Source of the DNA: Myxococcales bacterium
Lineage (GTDB): Bacteria > Myxococcota_A > Bradymonadia > UBA7976 > UBA1532
NCBI GenBank assembly: GCA_020633465.1
Contig: JACKDN010000005.1
Coordinates: forward strand, 1 to 64,000
Direction: 5' to 3'
Length of the DNA: 64,000 nucleotides
The notes under the pieces are model-generated. The model saw only the letters and a list, made by a program, of their open reading frames with translations. It had not been told where the DNA came from and did no database searches. Shown here in pieces: positions 29,266 through 38,659 of the stretch (position 1 is its first letter; every line of letters begins with the position of its first letter). Both the position numbers and the translations under genes were made by a program.

Positions 29266-29952
29266 GTGCGTGTCCTGTCGGGGTTCGAAGTGGTGGGCCA
29301 GCTGCCCGCCTTCGACGAGGCGGTCATCCGGGAAGAGCCCAACCTCTTCGGGGCGACCGCCGAGGACGTCGCGGTGCACGGCGGACCCATCGCCCGGTGC
29401 TTCGTCGACCGCCTGCCCGATGCGTTCCGCGAGCGACCGTTCCGCGTCCGCAGCAAGCTGCAGTGGCTGAAGGCGGGGTGGCGCACCGGCAAGAACTTCG
29501 GGGGCTATCACTGCGACATGGTGGGCGCCCGCGCGGACGGCGAGCAGGATCACGCGCATCGCTCGCGCCCCGGTCGACACACCATCGGTGCCGCCGTCGG
29601 TGACGTCGCGCTGACGCGGTTCGCGGTCGGCCCGCTCGAGCTGCCCGACTACCCGCTGGGTCAGCGCCAGGGCCTGCTGTGGCATCAGGCCATCATCGAG
29701 GCCTGCGCGCACGGCGAGGTCGAGCAGGTCACCGTGCCCGAGGGCGCCATGCTGCGCTTCGGTGAGGGTGACTTCCACCGCACCAGCACCGCGCAACGCA
29801 CCGGCTGGCGTCTGTTCATCCGCGCCACGCACGTGGCCCCCGACGACGACTTCGGGCCCGACGTCATCGACCGCTGGAACCGCATCACGAACGCCTACGC
29901 ACCCACCACGGTGACCGAGGCGGCGCTCTTCGCGCCCTACGCCACCCACTGA
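29266..29952 (+). CDS. putative 2-oxoglutarate/Fe(II)-dioxygenase-like protein, paralogue 2
   Basis: The product is 228 aa from GTG 29266 with site aaggag; an in-frame GTG at 29218 overlaps the previous stop but has no such site. The spacing of conserved polar residues fits a double-stranded beta-helix dioxygenase: HxD pair H82-C-D84 (GGYHCDMVG), a distal His H171 in GDFHRTSTAQ, and R182 eleven residues later in the position that often holds 2-oxoglutarate. No family name is recognised with certainty. Directly upstream of a TonB receptor gene, it could hydroxylate a chelator or peptide ligand taken up or made by this locus. Confidence 0.6.
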   Translation: MRVLSGFEVVGQLPAFDEAVIREEPNLFGATAEDVAVHGGPIARCFVDRLPDAFRERPFRVRSKLQWLKAGWRTGKNFGGYHCDMVGARADGEQDHAHRSRPGRHTIGAAVGDVALTRFAVGPLELPDYPLGQRQGLLWHQAIIEACAHGEVEQVTVPEGAMLRFGEGDFHRTSTAQRTGWRLFIRATHVAPDDDFGPDVIDRWNRITNAYAPTTVTEAALFAPYATH

Positions 29953-30002
29953 CCCCGCGGCGGGTCGAGCGACCCGCCGCGGCGTCCCGGACGAGGAACC
30001 GC

Positions 30003-32315
30003 GTGACTCTCGAGGCCCCCCGAGGTGCGCGCGCCGCGCACCGGACGAGCGCGCTCGTCCTCTTGACGCTGCTCGCGCCCATCGCTGGCGGAGCGTTCGC
30101 CCCGGCCGCCGCCGCGCCCCCGGCCAGCGACGCCGGGGCGCCCGACGGCGGCGACGACGCGCCGCCCGCCGCGAAGACCGACGCCGAGCAGGTCGAGGGT
30201 CCTTCGCCCGACGATCCCTCGCCCGACGACCCTCCGCCCGAAGACCCCGAGGTGATGGTGGTGACCGGCCGATCGGAGGCCGCCGCGGTGCGCGCGTCCG
30301 CGGCGCCGGTCACCGTGGTCGACCTCGCCTGGGCGAAGCTGCAGACGGCCGACCTGGGCGAGGTGCTGGCGCGGACCGAGGGCGTGGGCGTCCGCCGCAG
30401 CGGCGGGCTGGGCAGCAACACGCGCCTCTCGCTGAACGGCTTCACCGGCGATCAGGTGCGCATCCTGATCGACGGCGTCCCCCTCGAAGCGTCCGGCTTC
30501 GCGCTCGGCACCGGCAGCATCCCGCTCGACTTCCTCGACCGCGTCGAGATCTACCAGGGCGTCGTGCCCATCCGCTTCGGCACCGACGCCCTCGGGGGCG
30601 TGGTCAACCTCGTCACCACGCGCGACCTCCAGGGCACCGGCGCTTCGGCCTCGGTCGAGACGGGCGCGTTCGACACCCTGCGCGTCAACGTCGGCGGCCA
30701 CCACGCGTTCGGGTGGCAGGGCGTCTACGCGCGCGCCTTCGCGGCGGTGGATCGGACCGACAACGACTACCCGGTCAGCGTCCGCGTGGCCGACGCGACC
30801 GGCCGGACGCGCGCCGCCGAGGTCCACCGCTTCCACGACGGGTACGAGGCCGCCGCCGGCGGCGTCGAGGTGGGGGTGACCGAGCAGCCCTGGGCGGCGC
30901 ACTGGATGGTGCGCGCCTTCGTCAGCCGCCGGGCCAAGGCCATCCAGAGCAACCTGACGATGCAGATCCCGTACGGCGACGTGGAGTCGGGCAGCGCCGC
31001 GTTCGGCGTGATGATGCACTACGACAATCACTTCTTCGGGCGCCGCCTGCTGATCCGCTCGGACACCGGCTTCGGCGATCACGAGAACACGTTCGAGGAC
31101 GAGGGGCGCGTCATCTACGACTGGTTCGGCCAGCCGGTGGGCACGCGCTCGGGGCCGGGCGAGATCCAGAACCCGGGGAGCGATCGGACGGTGCGAACGC
31201 TCACCCTGTACGAGCGCTTCGACGCCGTGGGCGTGCTCGCGCAGGGTCACCGCGTCGAGCTGGCCGTGGCGCCGACGTACACCACCCGTGAGGGCGAGGA
31301 GCGCAACACACCGCACGACACCCTCGATCCGCTGAGCATCGAGCGCGGCATGACCCGCCTCAACGGCGGCGTGGCCTATCACCTGGATGTCTTCGGCCGC
31401 GTCGAGAACACGGCCTTCGCGAAGCTGTACTTCTACTCGGCGCACACCCCCGCCACGACCGGCTCGGGATCGTTCACCCGCGGCTCGCTGGCCGGCGGCG
31501 GCTACGTCGAGCGCACCTTCAGTCACTCCAGCGCGGGCTACGGCGACATGCTGCGCGTGCGCCTGATCGACGGCCTGCACCTGAAGGCGTCCTACGAGCA
31601 CGCCACGCGGCTCCCCCGACCGGAGGAGCTGTTCGGGGACAACGTCTTCATCATCCCCAACGACGACCTGCAACCCGAGACGAGCGACAACGTCAACGTG
31701 GGCGCCCAGTACGACAGCGGGCGCACCGTCGCCGGCCGCTTCCAGAGCGAGGTGACCGGGTTCTGGCGCGTCGCCGAAGGTCTGATCGCCGTGCTCGGCG
31801 CGACGGACTACGAGCTGCGCTACCAGAACCTGGTCGACGCCACCGCCAAGGGCGTGCAGGGCAGCGTCGGGTGGACCGCGCCCGGCCGCTGGCTGACGCT
31901 CGGCGGCAACGGCACCTGGATGGACTTCCGCAACAAGTCGAAGTCCGGCTACTTCGGCGCCTTCTACGACGTCCGGATGCCGAACACGCCGTACCTGTTC
32001 GCCAACGGCCAGGCACGGCTGACCGGCCACGGTCTGTTCGCCGAGGGCGACGCGCTGTCGCTCGACTGGCACACGCGCTACGTGCACGCGTTCTACCGCG
32101 CCTGGGAGAACATCGGGATCAAGTCGACCAAGCAGACCATCCCCGAGCAGCTGACCCACAGCGTCGCGCTGGTCTACGCCGTGCCCAGCCCCCATCGACG
32201 CTTCGTCACCACCCTCGAGTGCACCAACCTGACCGACGAGATGACCTTCGACTTCTTCGGCCAGCAGCGGCCCGGCCGGGCCGTCTTCTGGAAGGGGACC
32301 GTCGAGTTCTACTGA
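30003..32315 (+). CDS. TonB-dependent outer-membrane receptor
   Basis: The product is 770 aa from GTG 30003. The signal peptide is long (about residues 1-38) and followed by an acidic, Pro-rich spacer with repeated SPDDPS. A TonB box PEVMVVTG lies at about residue 80. The plug domain (about 90-210) includes RLSLNGFTGDQVRILIDGVPL and VEIYQGVVPIRFGTDALGG. The 22-strand-type barrel follows and ends KGTVEFY with a terminal aromatic residue. It should take up a metal chelate or similar ligand at the outer membrane. The following permease and binding-protein genes are of the siderophore/cobalamin (FecCD/BtuF) class, which supports that. Confidence 0.9.
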   Translation: MTLEAPRGARAAHRTSALVLLTLLAPIAGGAFAPAAAAPPASDAGAPDGGDDAPPAAKTDAEQVEGPSPDDPSPDDPPPEDPEVMVVTGRSEAAAVRASAAPVTVVDLAWAKLQTADLGEVLARTEGVGVRRSGGLGSNTRLSLNGFTGDQVRILIDGVPLEASGFALGTGSIPLDFLDRVEIYQGVVPIRFGTDALGGVVNLVTTRDLQGTGASASVETGAFDTLRVNVGGHHAFGWQGVYARAFAAVDRTDNDYPVSVRVADATGRTRAAEVHRFHDGYEAAAGGVEVGVTEQPWAAHWMVRAFVSRRAKAIQSNLTMQIPYGDVESGSAAFGVMMHYDNHFFGRRLLIRSDTGFGDHENTFEDEGRVIYDWFGQPVGTRSGPGEIQNPGSDRTVRTLTLYERFDAVGVLAQGHRVELAVAPTYTTREGEERNTPHDTLDPLSIERGMTRLNGGVAYHLDVFGRVENTAFAKLYFYSAHTPATTGSGSFTRGSLAGGGYVERTFSHSSAGYGDMLRVRLIDGLHLKASYEHATRLPRPEELFGDNVFIIPNDDLQPETSDNVNVGAQYDSGRTVAGRFQSEVTGFWRVAEGLIAVLGATDYELRYQNLVDATAKGVQGSVGWTAPGRWLTLGGNGTWMDFRNKSKSGYFGAFYDVRMPNTPYLFANGQARLTGHGLFAEGDALSLDWHTRYVHAFYRAWENIGIKSTKQTIPEQLTHSVALVYAVPSPHRRFVTTLECTNLTDEMTFDFFGQQRPGRAVFWKGTVEFY

Positions 32316-32364
32316 CCCGACCAGCGCCCGCGCGGTAGGCCGCGGCGGGCCCGAGGAGCGTTCG

Positions 32365-34875
32365 ATGAGAACACCGAGACGAGCGATGTGCGTCGCGCTG
32401 TGCGGCGCGGCCCTGTGGCTGAGCGCCTGCGGCACCGAGAGCAGCGAGACGGTGCACGGCGCCAACGACGCCGGCGCCGATCCCTGCGAGGGCAGGCAGA
32501 CGCAACACTGGTGCCGCGACGAGGACGGCGACGGGCACGGCGACGCCGCGCGCACGCTGGACGACTGCACCGAGCCCGCCGGCTTCGTGCTGGCCTGCGA
32601 CGACACCGACGACCAGAACGCGGCGGTCTACCCGGACGCGCCGGAGCGTTGCGACGGGGTGGACAACGACGGGAACGGCCAGATCGACGACCGCGCCTCC
32701 GGCGCCTGCGCATGCAGCGACGGCGCCGAGGAGGCGTGCGGCGCGGCGGTGGGCGCCTGCACGCAGGGCACGCGCACCTGCGCCGACGGCGCGTGGGGTG
32801 AGTGCGTCGGCGGCACGGGACCCATGGCCGAGGTGTGCGACGGTCAGGACACCGACTGCAACGGCACCGTCGACGACACCGGCGCGAGCGAGACCTGCAA
32901 CGGCGGCGACGACGACTGCGACGGCACCAGCGACGAAGGCCTCGGCGTCGGCGACGCGTGCGTCGCGGGCGTGGGCGCCTGCCGCGCCGAGGGCAGCAAC
33001 GCCTGCGCCGAGGACGGTCTGGTCGCCTGCGACGCCACCGCCGGGGCCGCCGCCGCCGAGGTGTGCAACGGCCTCGACGACGACTGCAACGGTGTGGTGG
33101 ACGACACCGAGGACGGGTGTGACTGCACCGACGGCGAGACCGTGCCCTGCGGCAGCGACGTGGGCGCCTGCGCGCTGGGCGTGCAGACCTGCGTCGGCGG
33201 GCGGCTGGGCGCCTGCGAGGGCGGCGTCGCGGCCGCGGCCGAGACCTGCAACGGTGTCGACGACGACTGCGACGGATCGACCGACGACGTCGAGGGCGGG
33301 TGCGAGTGCCAGGACGGGGCCGAGCGGGCCTGCGGCAGCGCGGTGGGCGCCTGCATGCAAGGCACACAGACCTGCGCCGGCGGCCGCTGGGGCGCCTGCG
33401 AGGGCGGCGTCGCGGCGATGGCCGAGACCTGCAACGGCGTCGACGACGACTGCGACGGCATGGCCGACAACCGGCCCGGCGATCCCTGTGAGTGCGAGGA
33501 CGGCGCCGAGCAGGCCTGCGGCACGTCCGAGGGTCTGTGCATGGAGGGCACTCAGCGCTGCGCCGATGGGCACTGGGCGGCCTGCGAGGGCAGCGTCGAG
33601 CCCGTCGCCGAGCTGTTCGATGGCCAGGACAACGACTGCAACGGCGTCACCGACGACGACCTGCCGGTGGGCATGGTGCTGCGCATCCGCTCGGCGCCGA
33701 ACGGTCCCCGGAACTACTACTACAAGGCCTTCCCGGACATGCCGATGGCCATGGTGACGGCCGACGACACCTTCATCGAGGGCGCCAACGACGACGTCTT
33801 CTTCGCGGGCGGTCGACTGTTCCGCTTCAACCGCGACAGCCAGTCGTGGACCCGCTACTCGGTGACGGTGGACGACGGTGACTACGCGCACCCGCGGCTG
33901 ACGCTCGACGAGGGCTTGGAGTTCAGCGTCGCCACCCTGGGCTTCGGCACGCGCTACGCCTACGCCATCGAGGTGGCCCCGGATCTGGCGATGGCCTGGG
34001 GCTACGCCAGCAACGACGGCAGCTTCCCCAGCATCTACCGGTGGAACCCGCAGACGATGCAGTTGGTTGGCGATCCGATCGAGGCCGACTACACCAAGCC
34101 CTACTACGACGCGGGCATCGCCACCACGGGTGTCATCTGGGGCGACTACCTCGTCTTCAGCCTGCGCTGGAAGAAGAACAGCGAGCAGCACGGCTGGGTG
34201 GGCTACCCCAACCTGGCCGTGGGGCTGGTGAAGACCGACGGCAGCGAGCCGATGCGCATCATCGAGGATCCCATGGGTCGGTGCACGGGCGGCAGCAGCC
34301 CGCCCTTCGTGGACGACGCGGGCGATCTGTACGTCTACGGCAACGGCGACACCGTCCTGCCGCACGGCTCCGTGTCGCCCAACCCCGACGAGGTGGCGCC
34401 GGTCCCCTCCCCGCCGAACTGCGTGCTGCGCATCCGCGCGGGTCAGGACGCCTTCGATCCCGACTTCTTCGTCGACCTGACCGCGGCCACCCAGACCTGC
34501 CAGATCCGCCAGGTGCAGCACGCCGGCGGCCACAAGGTGCTCGTCACCGGCGTCGCCAACGCCGACTGCGCGGGCGTGGACGCCTCGAACTACCGGGCTC
34601 AGCTGAACACCAACTACTTCGTCGACCTCGACACCGGCGAGGGCTTCGTCGCGCCGGGCATGCCCAAGCTGCGGGAGTTCCTGAGCGTCGAGTATCACTA
34701 CGCCGGGGGCCTGTACTTCCAGGGCTTCCTCAACGTTCAGGAGACCGTGGACGGTGTGTTCCGCGACTCGTCGATCGAGGTCTACCGCATCGACGAGACG
34801 GACCAGAGCGTTCAGCGGGTGTTCCAGACCACCGCCGGCGACCTCATCGGGCTCGGCCCGCTGAAGGTGCAGTAG
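32365..34875 (+). CDS. MopE-type lipoprotein with seven metal-binding-motif repeats and a beta-propeller-like C-terminal half
   Basis: The product is 836 aa from ATG 32365 with gaggag upstream. The lipobox is LSAC. Residues about 80-430 contain seven repeats of the type CNGxDDDCDGxxDE alternating with CxDGxExxCG / G.C..G...C. segments. This is the putative metal-binding motif (pfam11617) found in MopE-like proteins of methanotrophs and myxobacteria. The C-terminal half (about 430-836) lacks the repeats and has blade-like segments (LFRFNRDSQSWTRYS; YRWNPQTMQLVGDP), suggesting a propeller. Its position between receptor and permease suggests surface capture of the ligand; MxcI next to the myxochelin receptor is a possible analogue, but I cannot verify that. 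Confidence 0.8.
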   Translation: MRTPRRAMCVALCGAALWLSACGTESSETVHGANDAGADPCEGRQTQHWCRDEDGDGHGDAARTLDDCTEPAGFVLACDDTDDQNAAVYPDAPERCDGVDNDGNGQIDDRASGACACSDGAEEACGAAVGACTQGTRTCADGAWGECVGGTGPMAEVCDGQDTDCNGTVDDTGASETCNGGDDDCDGTSDEGLGVGDACVAGVGACRAEGSNACAEDGLVACDATAGAAAAEVCNGLDDDCNGVVDDTEDGCDCTDGETVPCGSDVGACALGVQTCVGGRLGACEGGVAAAAETCNGVDDDCDGSTDDVEGGCECQDGAERACGSAVGACMQGTQTCAGGRWGACEGGVAAMAETCNGVDDDCDGMADNRPGDPCECEDGAEQACGTSEGLCMEGTQRCADGHWAACEGSVEPVAELFDGQDNDCNGVTDDDLPVGMVLRIRSAPNGPRNYYYKAFPDMPMAMVTADDTFIEGANDDVFFAGGRLFRFNRDSQSWTRYSVTVDDGDYAHPRLTLDEGLEFSVATLGFGTRYAYAIEVAPDLAMAWGYASNDGSFPSIYRWNPQTMQLVGDPIEADYTKPYYDAGIATTGVIWGDYLVFSLRWKKNSEQHGWVGYPNLAVGLVKTDGSEPMRIIEDPMGRCTGGSSPPFVDDAGDLYVYGNGDTVLPHGSVSPNPDEVAPVPSPPNCVLRIRAGQDAFDPDFFVDLTAATQTCQIRQVQHAGGHKVLVTGVANADCAGVDASNYRAQLNTNYFVDLDTGEGFVAPGMPKLREFLSVEYHYAGGLYFQGFLNVQETVDGVFRDSSIEVYRIDETDQSVQRVFQTTAGDLIGLGPLKVQ

Positions 34876-34893
34876 GCGGCGGACTCGAGGCCC

Positions 34894-35922
34894 GTGCGCG
34901 TGACGCTGATTCGACCCCGCCGCGGACGGACGCCGACGCTGCTGCTGCCCACGCTCGCCCTCCTGGCCGCGGCGGCGGCGGCGCTCGGCGTCGGCACCTC
35001 GACGCTGTCGCCGGGTGACGTGTGGGCGACGCTCGCGGGCGACGCGCCCTCGCCGCTCGCGCGGCTGCTGGTGCTCGAGGTGCGCCTGCCGCGCGTCCTG
35101 GCGGCGGCGCTCGTGGGCGCCAACCTGGCGGCGGCGGGCGCCCTGATGCAGGGCATCACGCGCAACCCCTTGGCCAGCCCCGGCCTGATGGGCCTGAACG
35201 CGGGCGGGGGCCTGGCGATGCTGATCGCCATCCTCGCCTGGCCGCACATCTCGGACGCGATGCTGTTCGTGGCGCTGTTCGTCGGCGCCGCGGGGGGAGC
35301 CACGCTGGTCTTCGGCACCGCGGCCTTGGGGCGCGGGCCCGCCTCGCCGGAGCGTCTGGCGCTGGCCGGCGTCGTGGTGTCGGGCCTCGTCACCTCGATC
35401 ACCGGCTACGTGGTCCTGCACCACGGGATGACCCAGGATCGCCTCTCGTGGACCGCCGGCGGGCTGTACTCGATCCGCTGGGCGCAGGTGGCCGCGTCCG
35501 CGCCCATCGGCGGGCTCGGCCTGGTCGGCGCGCTGGCCCTGGCGCCGCAGGTGACGCTGCTGGCGTTGGGCGTCGAGACGGCGGCCGGGCTGGGGGTGCA
35601 CCCCGGCCGAACGCGGGCCGCGGTCACCGCCGCCGTGCTGCTGCTGGTGGTCAGCAGCCTGGCGCTGGCCGGGCCGGTGGCCTTCCTCGGGCTGATGGTG
35701 CCCCACCTGACGCGGCGCCTTGTGGGCGACGACTATCGGTCCGTCATTCCCGTGGCGATGCTGCTGGGCGCGACGCTGGCGCTGCTGGCCGATCTGGCCG
35801 GACGCTCGGCCACGTTCCAGGGCGCCGAGGTGCCGCTGGGTGTCTACACCGCGCTGATCGGTGCGGTGTTCTTCATCGTCCTCGCGCGGGGGCTGCGCAC
35901 CGGGCGCGGGTGGGCATGCTGA
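34894..35922 (+). CDS. FecCD-family ABC transporter permease 1
   Basis: The product is 342 aa from GTG 34894, 18 bp after the MopE-type gene. Typical BtuC/FecD features: RLPRVLAAALVGANLAAAGALMQ, TRNPLASPGLMGLNAG, then AGPVAFLGLMVPHLTRRLVG near residue 255-275 (the coupling-helix region) and PLGVYTALIGAVFF at the C-terminus. About nine hydrophobic segments can be counted. It imports metallophores or cobalamin across the inner membrane. The stop overlaps the next start by 7 bases. Confidence 0.92.
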   Translation: MRVTLIRPRRGRTPTLLLPTLALLAAAAAALGVGTSTLSPGDVWATLAGDAPSPLARLLVLEVRLPRVLAAALVGANLAAAGALMQGITRNPLASPGLMGLNAGGGLAMLIAILAWPHISDAMLFVALFVGAAGGATLVFGTAALGRGPASPERLALAGVVVSGLVTSITGYVVLHHGMTQDRLSWTAGGLYSIRWAQVAASAPIGGLGLVGALALAPQVTLLALGVETAAGLGVHPGRTRAAVTAAVLLLVVSSLALAGPVAFLGLMVPHLTRRLVGDDYRSVIPVAMLLGATLALLADLAGRSATFQGAEVPLGVYTALIGAVFFIVLARGLRTGRGWAC

Positions 35923-36917
35923 GGACGCCGCTGCTGCTGATCGCGCTGGCCGCGGTCACGCTGGGCGGCTGCCGGGCGCGCGAGCGACCCATCCGCGGGC
36001 GCGCCCGCGCGGGCAGCCTGGTGTTGGATCGGCCCGTCGAGCGCGTGCGCGAGGACGCGAACGAACGCACCCTGCGCGACGCGTTGGGCGAGGTGACGGT
36101 GCCGGCCCACCCCACCCGCGTGCTGCCCCTGGGCTTCACCGCGACGGACGCGCTGGTCGTTCTCGGCGTGACGCCGGCCGCCGCGCCCCTGCACATGAGC
36201 CACGCCGAGGGCGACTTCGCCGACTACGCGCGCCCGTACCTGCGCGGCGTGCCCAGCCTGTCGGTGTTCGACGCCGGCCTCGAGCGCATCCTCGCGACAC
36301 ACCCCGATCTGATCCTCGCCGACGCCGGCACGCCCTTCTCGATCGACCAGCTCCGCCGCGTCGCGCCCACCGTCGTGATGCGCGTCGCGAGCGCCGAGCA
36401 GCGCCTGCTGGACGTCGGCACCGTGCTGGGGCTGCGCGATCGCGCCGAGGCCCGGCTGGCCGAGCACGCCGAGAAGATGCAGCGCGCCCGGGCGCTGCTC
36501 GCGCCCTTCGCGGGGACCGAGACCGTCGCGCTGCTGCGCGTGCACCAGAAGCAGTTCCGGCTGTACGGCGATCGGCTCGGCTGCGCGCCGGTGCTGTTCG
36601 ACGTGTTGGGACTGCGCCCGTCGCCGCTGGTGCAGCGCCGGGTCATCGAGCCCGGCCTGTCGCAGAGCCCGCTGAGCGAGGAGTCGCTGGCGCTGCTCGA
36701 CGCCGACCGGGTCTTCCTCTACGTCGACCCGCCAGCCCAGGCGCGCACCCACCTGCTGCTGGCGCGCAACCCGGTCTGGCGAACGCTGCCCGCCGTGCGC
36801 GCCGGCCGCGTGCACCGGCTGACCAGCGCCATCATCTGGAACAGCGTGCTGGCGCGCGAGCGCATGGTCGACGACGTCCTCGAGGCCTACGGGCAGGAGC
36901 GCATCTGTGGCACCTGA
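35916..36917 (+). CDS. BtuF/FecB-like periplasmic substrate-binding lipoprotein
   Basis: The product is 333 aa from ATG 35916, overlapping the permease stop. The lipobox is TLGGC. The fold has the type III binding-protein layout: an N-lobe with PTRVLPLGFTATDALVVLGV, a middle with LERILATHPDLILAD (a standard phrase of the family), a long connecting helix (about 160-190) and a C-lobe ending RVHRLTSAIIWNSVLA. Ligand-contact residues cannot be read with confidence. It overlaps the second permease start by 11 bases, so the three genes are tightly coupled. Confidence 0.88.
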   Translation: MLRTPLLLIALAAVTLGGCRARERPIRGRARAGSLVLDRPVERVREDANERTLRDALGEVTVPAHPTRVLPLGFTATDALVVLGVTPAAAPLHMSHAEGDFADYARPYLRGVPSLSVFDAGLERILATHPDLILADAGTPFSIDQLRRVAPTVVMRVASAEQRLLDVGTVLGLRDRAEARLAEHAEKMQRARALLAPFAGTETVALLRVHQKQFRLYGDRLGCAPVLFDVLGLRPSPLVQRRVIEPGLSQSPLSEESLALLDADRVFLYVDPPAQARTHLLLARNPVWRTLPAVRAGRVHRLTSAIIWNSVLARERMVDDVLEAYGQERICGT

Positions 36918-37863
36918 CCGCGCCCCGCGCCGCGGCACCGCGCTGGCGATCGGCCTGCTGTGCGTCGCCGGCGTCGCCGCCCTGGTGTGGAGCCACCGCC
37001 CCGTGGGCGCCGACGCCGAGCTGGTGGGGCGCCTGCGGCTGGTGCGCGGGCTGACCGCGGTGCTCCTCGGCGCGTGCCTGTCGATCTCGGGCGCGCTGCT
37101 GCAGGGCGTGATGAAGAACGACCTGGTCGAGCCCGGCATCCTGGGCGTCAACGCGGGGGGCAACCTGGCCGCGATGATCGCCATGCTGGCGCTGCCGGAG
37201 ATCGCGCTGGTGTCGCCGGGCACGCTGGCCTTCGTCGCGTGGTCGGGCGCCGCCGGCACCTGCCTGCTGGTGCTGCTGCTGGGCAGCGGACCCGGGGGCT
37301 ACCGCCCGACGCAGCTCTTGCTCACCGGCGTCGGCGTGGGCGCGGCGGTGTCCGCGCTCAGCGTGCCCATCGCCATGCTGGCGCCGGTCGAGGCGCTGTT
37401 CTTCCAGGCCGTGTACCGCCGCGAGATCGGCGCGCTGCAGGCCGGCGATCTGGGCAGCGTCGCGGTGCTCGTGCCCTTCCTGGCGACGCTGGGCCCGGCC
37501 GCCTGGCTGCTGGGCCGCTCGGTCGACACGCTGGCGTTGGGCGAGGACGCCGCGCGCTCGTTGGGCCTGCGGCTGGGGCGCACCCGCGTCCTGACGCTGC
37601 TGGTGGCCGCCGGCCTCAGCGGCGCGTGCGTCGCGGTCGGCGGCGGCATGGCCTTCGTCGGCCTGCTGGGCCCCCACATCGGCCGCCGCCTCGTCGGCCC
37701 GACGCTGCGACGCCTGGTGCCCGCCGCGGCGGCGGTCGGCGGCCTGCTGGTGCTGGCGGCCGACCAGCTCGGCCAGCACCTGCTGCCCCTCAGCGAGGTG
37801 CCCGCCGGCCTGCTGGTGGCGGTCATCGGCGCGCCCTACCTGCTGTACCTGCTGATGCGGTGA
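36907..37863 (+). CDS. FecCD-family ABC transporter permease 2
   Basis: The product is 318 aa from GTG 36907. Features: LTAVLLGACLSISGALLQGV, MKNDLVEPGILGVNAGGNLAAM, GMAFVGLLGPHIGRRLVG in the coupling region, and SEVPAGLLVAVIGAPYLLYL at the end. It has diverged strongly from permease 1, so the two probably form a heterodimer as FecC/FecD do. No ATP-binding subunit follows: the next gene is convergent, and none is found elsewhere in the window. Confidence 0.92.
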   Translation: MAPDRAPRRGTALAIGLLCVAGVAALVWSHRPVGADAELVGRLRLVRGLTAVLLGACLSISGALLQGVMKNDLVEPGILGVNAGGNLAAMIAMLALPEIALVSPGTLAFVAWSGAAGTCLLVLLLGSGPGGYRPTQLLLTGVGVGAAVSALSVPIAMLAPVEALFFQAVYRREIGALQAGDLGSVAVLVPFLATLGPAAWLLGRSVDTLALGEDAARSLGLRLGRTRVLTLLVAAGLSGACVAVGGGMAFVGLLGPHIGRRLVGPTLRRLVPAAAAVGGLLVLAADQLGQHLLPLSEVPAGLLVAVIGAPYLLYLLMR

Positions 37864-37876
37864 GCCGCGGGCCGGC

Positions 37877-38485
37877 TCAGGCGCCGAACGCCGCGAAGAA
37901 CCGGGCGAGGTGCACGCCGTCGGCCAGCGCGTGATGGGCCTGGATCGACAGCGTCGTCTCGAAGCGGTCGCCCACCGCGACCACCTTGCCCCAGGCGATG
38001 CGCGGCACGCTGTCCGCCGGCGCGCGCTGCGGGTGCTGGACGCTCAGGAAGTCGAGCCAGGGCAGGCTGGTGACGTACAGCCGGTCGTCGTCGGGATCCT
38101 CGACCACGGACGCGCGCCCGGCCAGCGCGTCGCGCGCCGCCGCCACGCCGCGCAGGAAGGTCGCGCGGTCGGCGTGATAGGTGCCGTGGCAGTAGCTGAA
38201 GGTGTCGTCGGGCCCAGCGACGGTGAAGGACGGGTGCACCACGTCGTGCTCGACCACCGCGTCCCCCCGGATGCGCTGCCGCAACGCCGGCACCGCGTTC
38301 GCGGCCCCACACGCGGCGTGCAGCAGCGTGGCGAACAGCGACGCCCCCTCTGCCTTGGCCGCCGCGCGCAGGTCGGTGACGTCGACGCGGGCGGCCAGGC
38401 AGGCGTGGGGGATGAGGTAGCCGCGGAAGTGTTCGAAGTGCGGGCGCCGCGGCCAGGCGGCCAGGTCGATGACGCGGTGGGGCAT
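37877..38485 (-). CDS. chloramphenicol acetyltransferase-family protein
   Basis: The product is 202 aa from ATG 38485, close to the usual CAT length. The catalytic HHxxxDG motif is present as QAHHALADGVHLARF near the C-terminus. FSYCHGTYHADRATFL and LPWLDFLSVQHP correspond to the conserved FSW/WxsFt regions. The N-terminus RRPHFEHFRGY matches the family's R..hf..f. start. It could acetylate chloramphenicol or, given the neighbouring uptake locus, another hydroxyl- or amine-bearing molecule; the substrate is not readable. It converges on permease 2. Confidence 0.88.
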   Translation of the reverse strand: MPHRVIDLAAWPRRPHFEHFRGYLIPHACLAARVDVTDLRAAAKAEGASLFATLLHAACGAANAVPALRQRIRGDAVVEHDVVHPSFTVAGPDDTFSYCHGTYHADRATFLRGVAAARDALAGRASVVEDPDDDRLYVTSLPWLDFLSVQHPQRAPADSVPRIAWGKVVAVGDRFETTLSIQAHHALADGVHLARFFAAFGA

Positions 38486-38659
38486 GGGGGGAGGCTAGCA
38501 CGCGCGCCCACATCGCCGGAGTTGGGGTATGTTGGCGGCAGATTCCCACGCGGTGCCCGCACGCCGCGCGGTGCGGCGCTGTGCGGCACGCCAGGGCTCG
38601 CCAGCGCGAAAGTCTGGGCGGTGACCCAACCGAGCCACGGGAGCGGGAGACCAAGAGGT

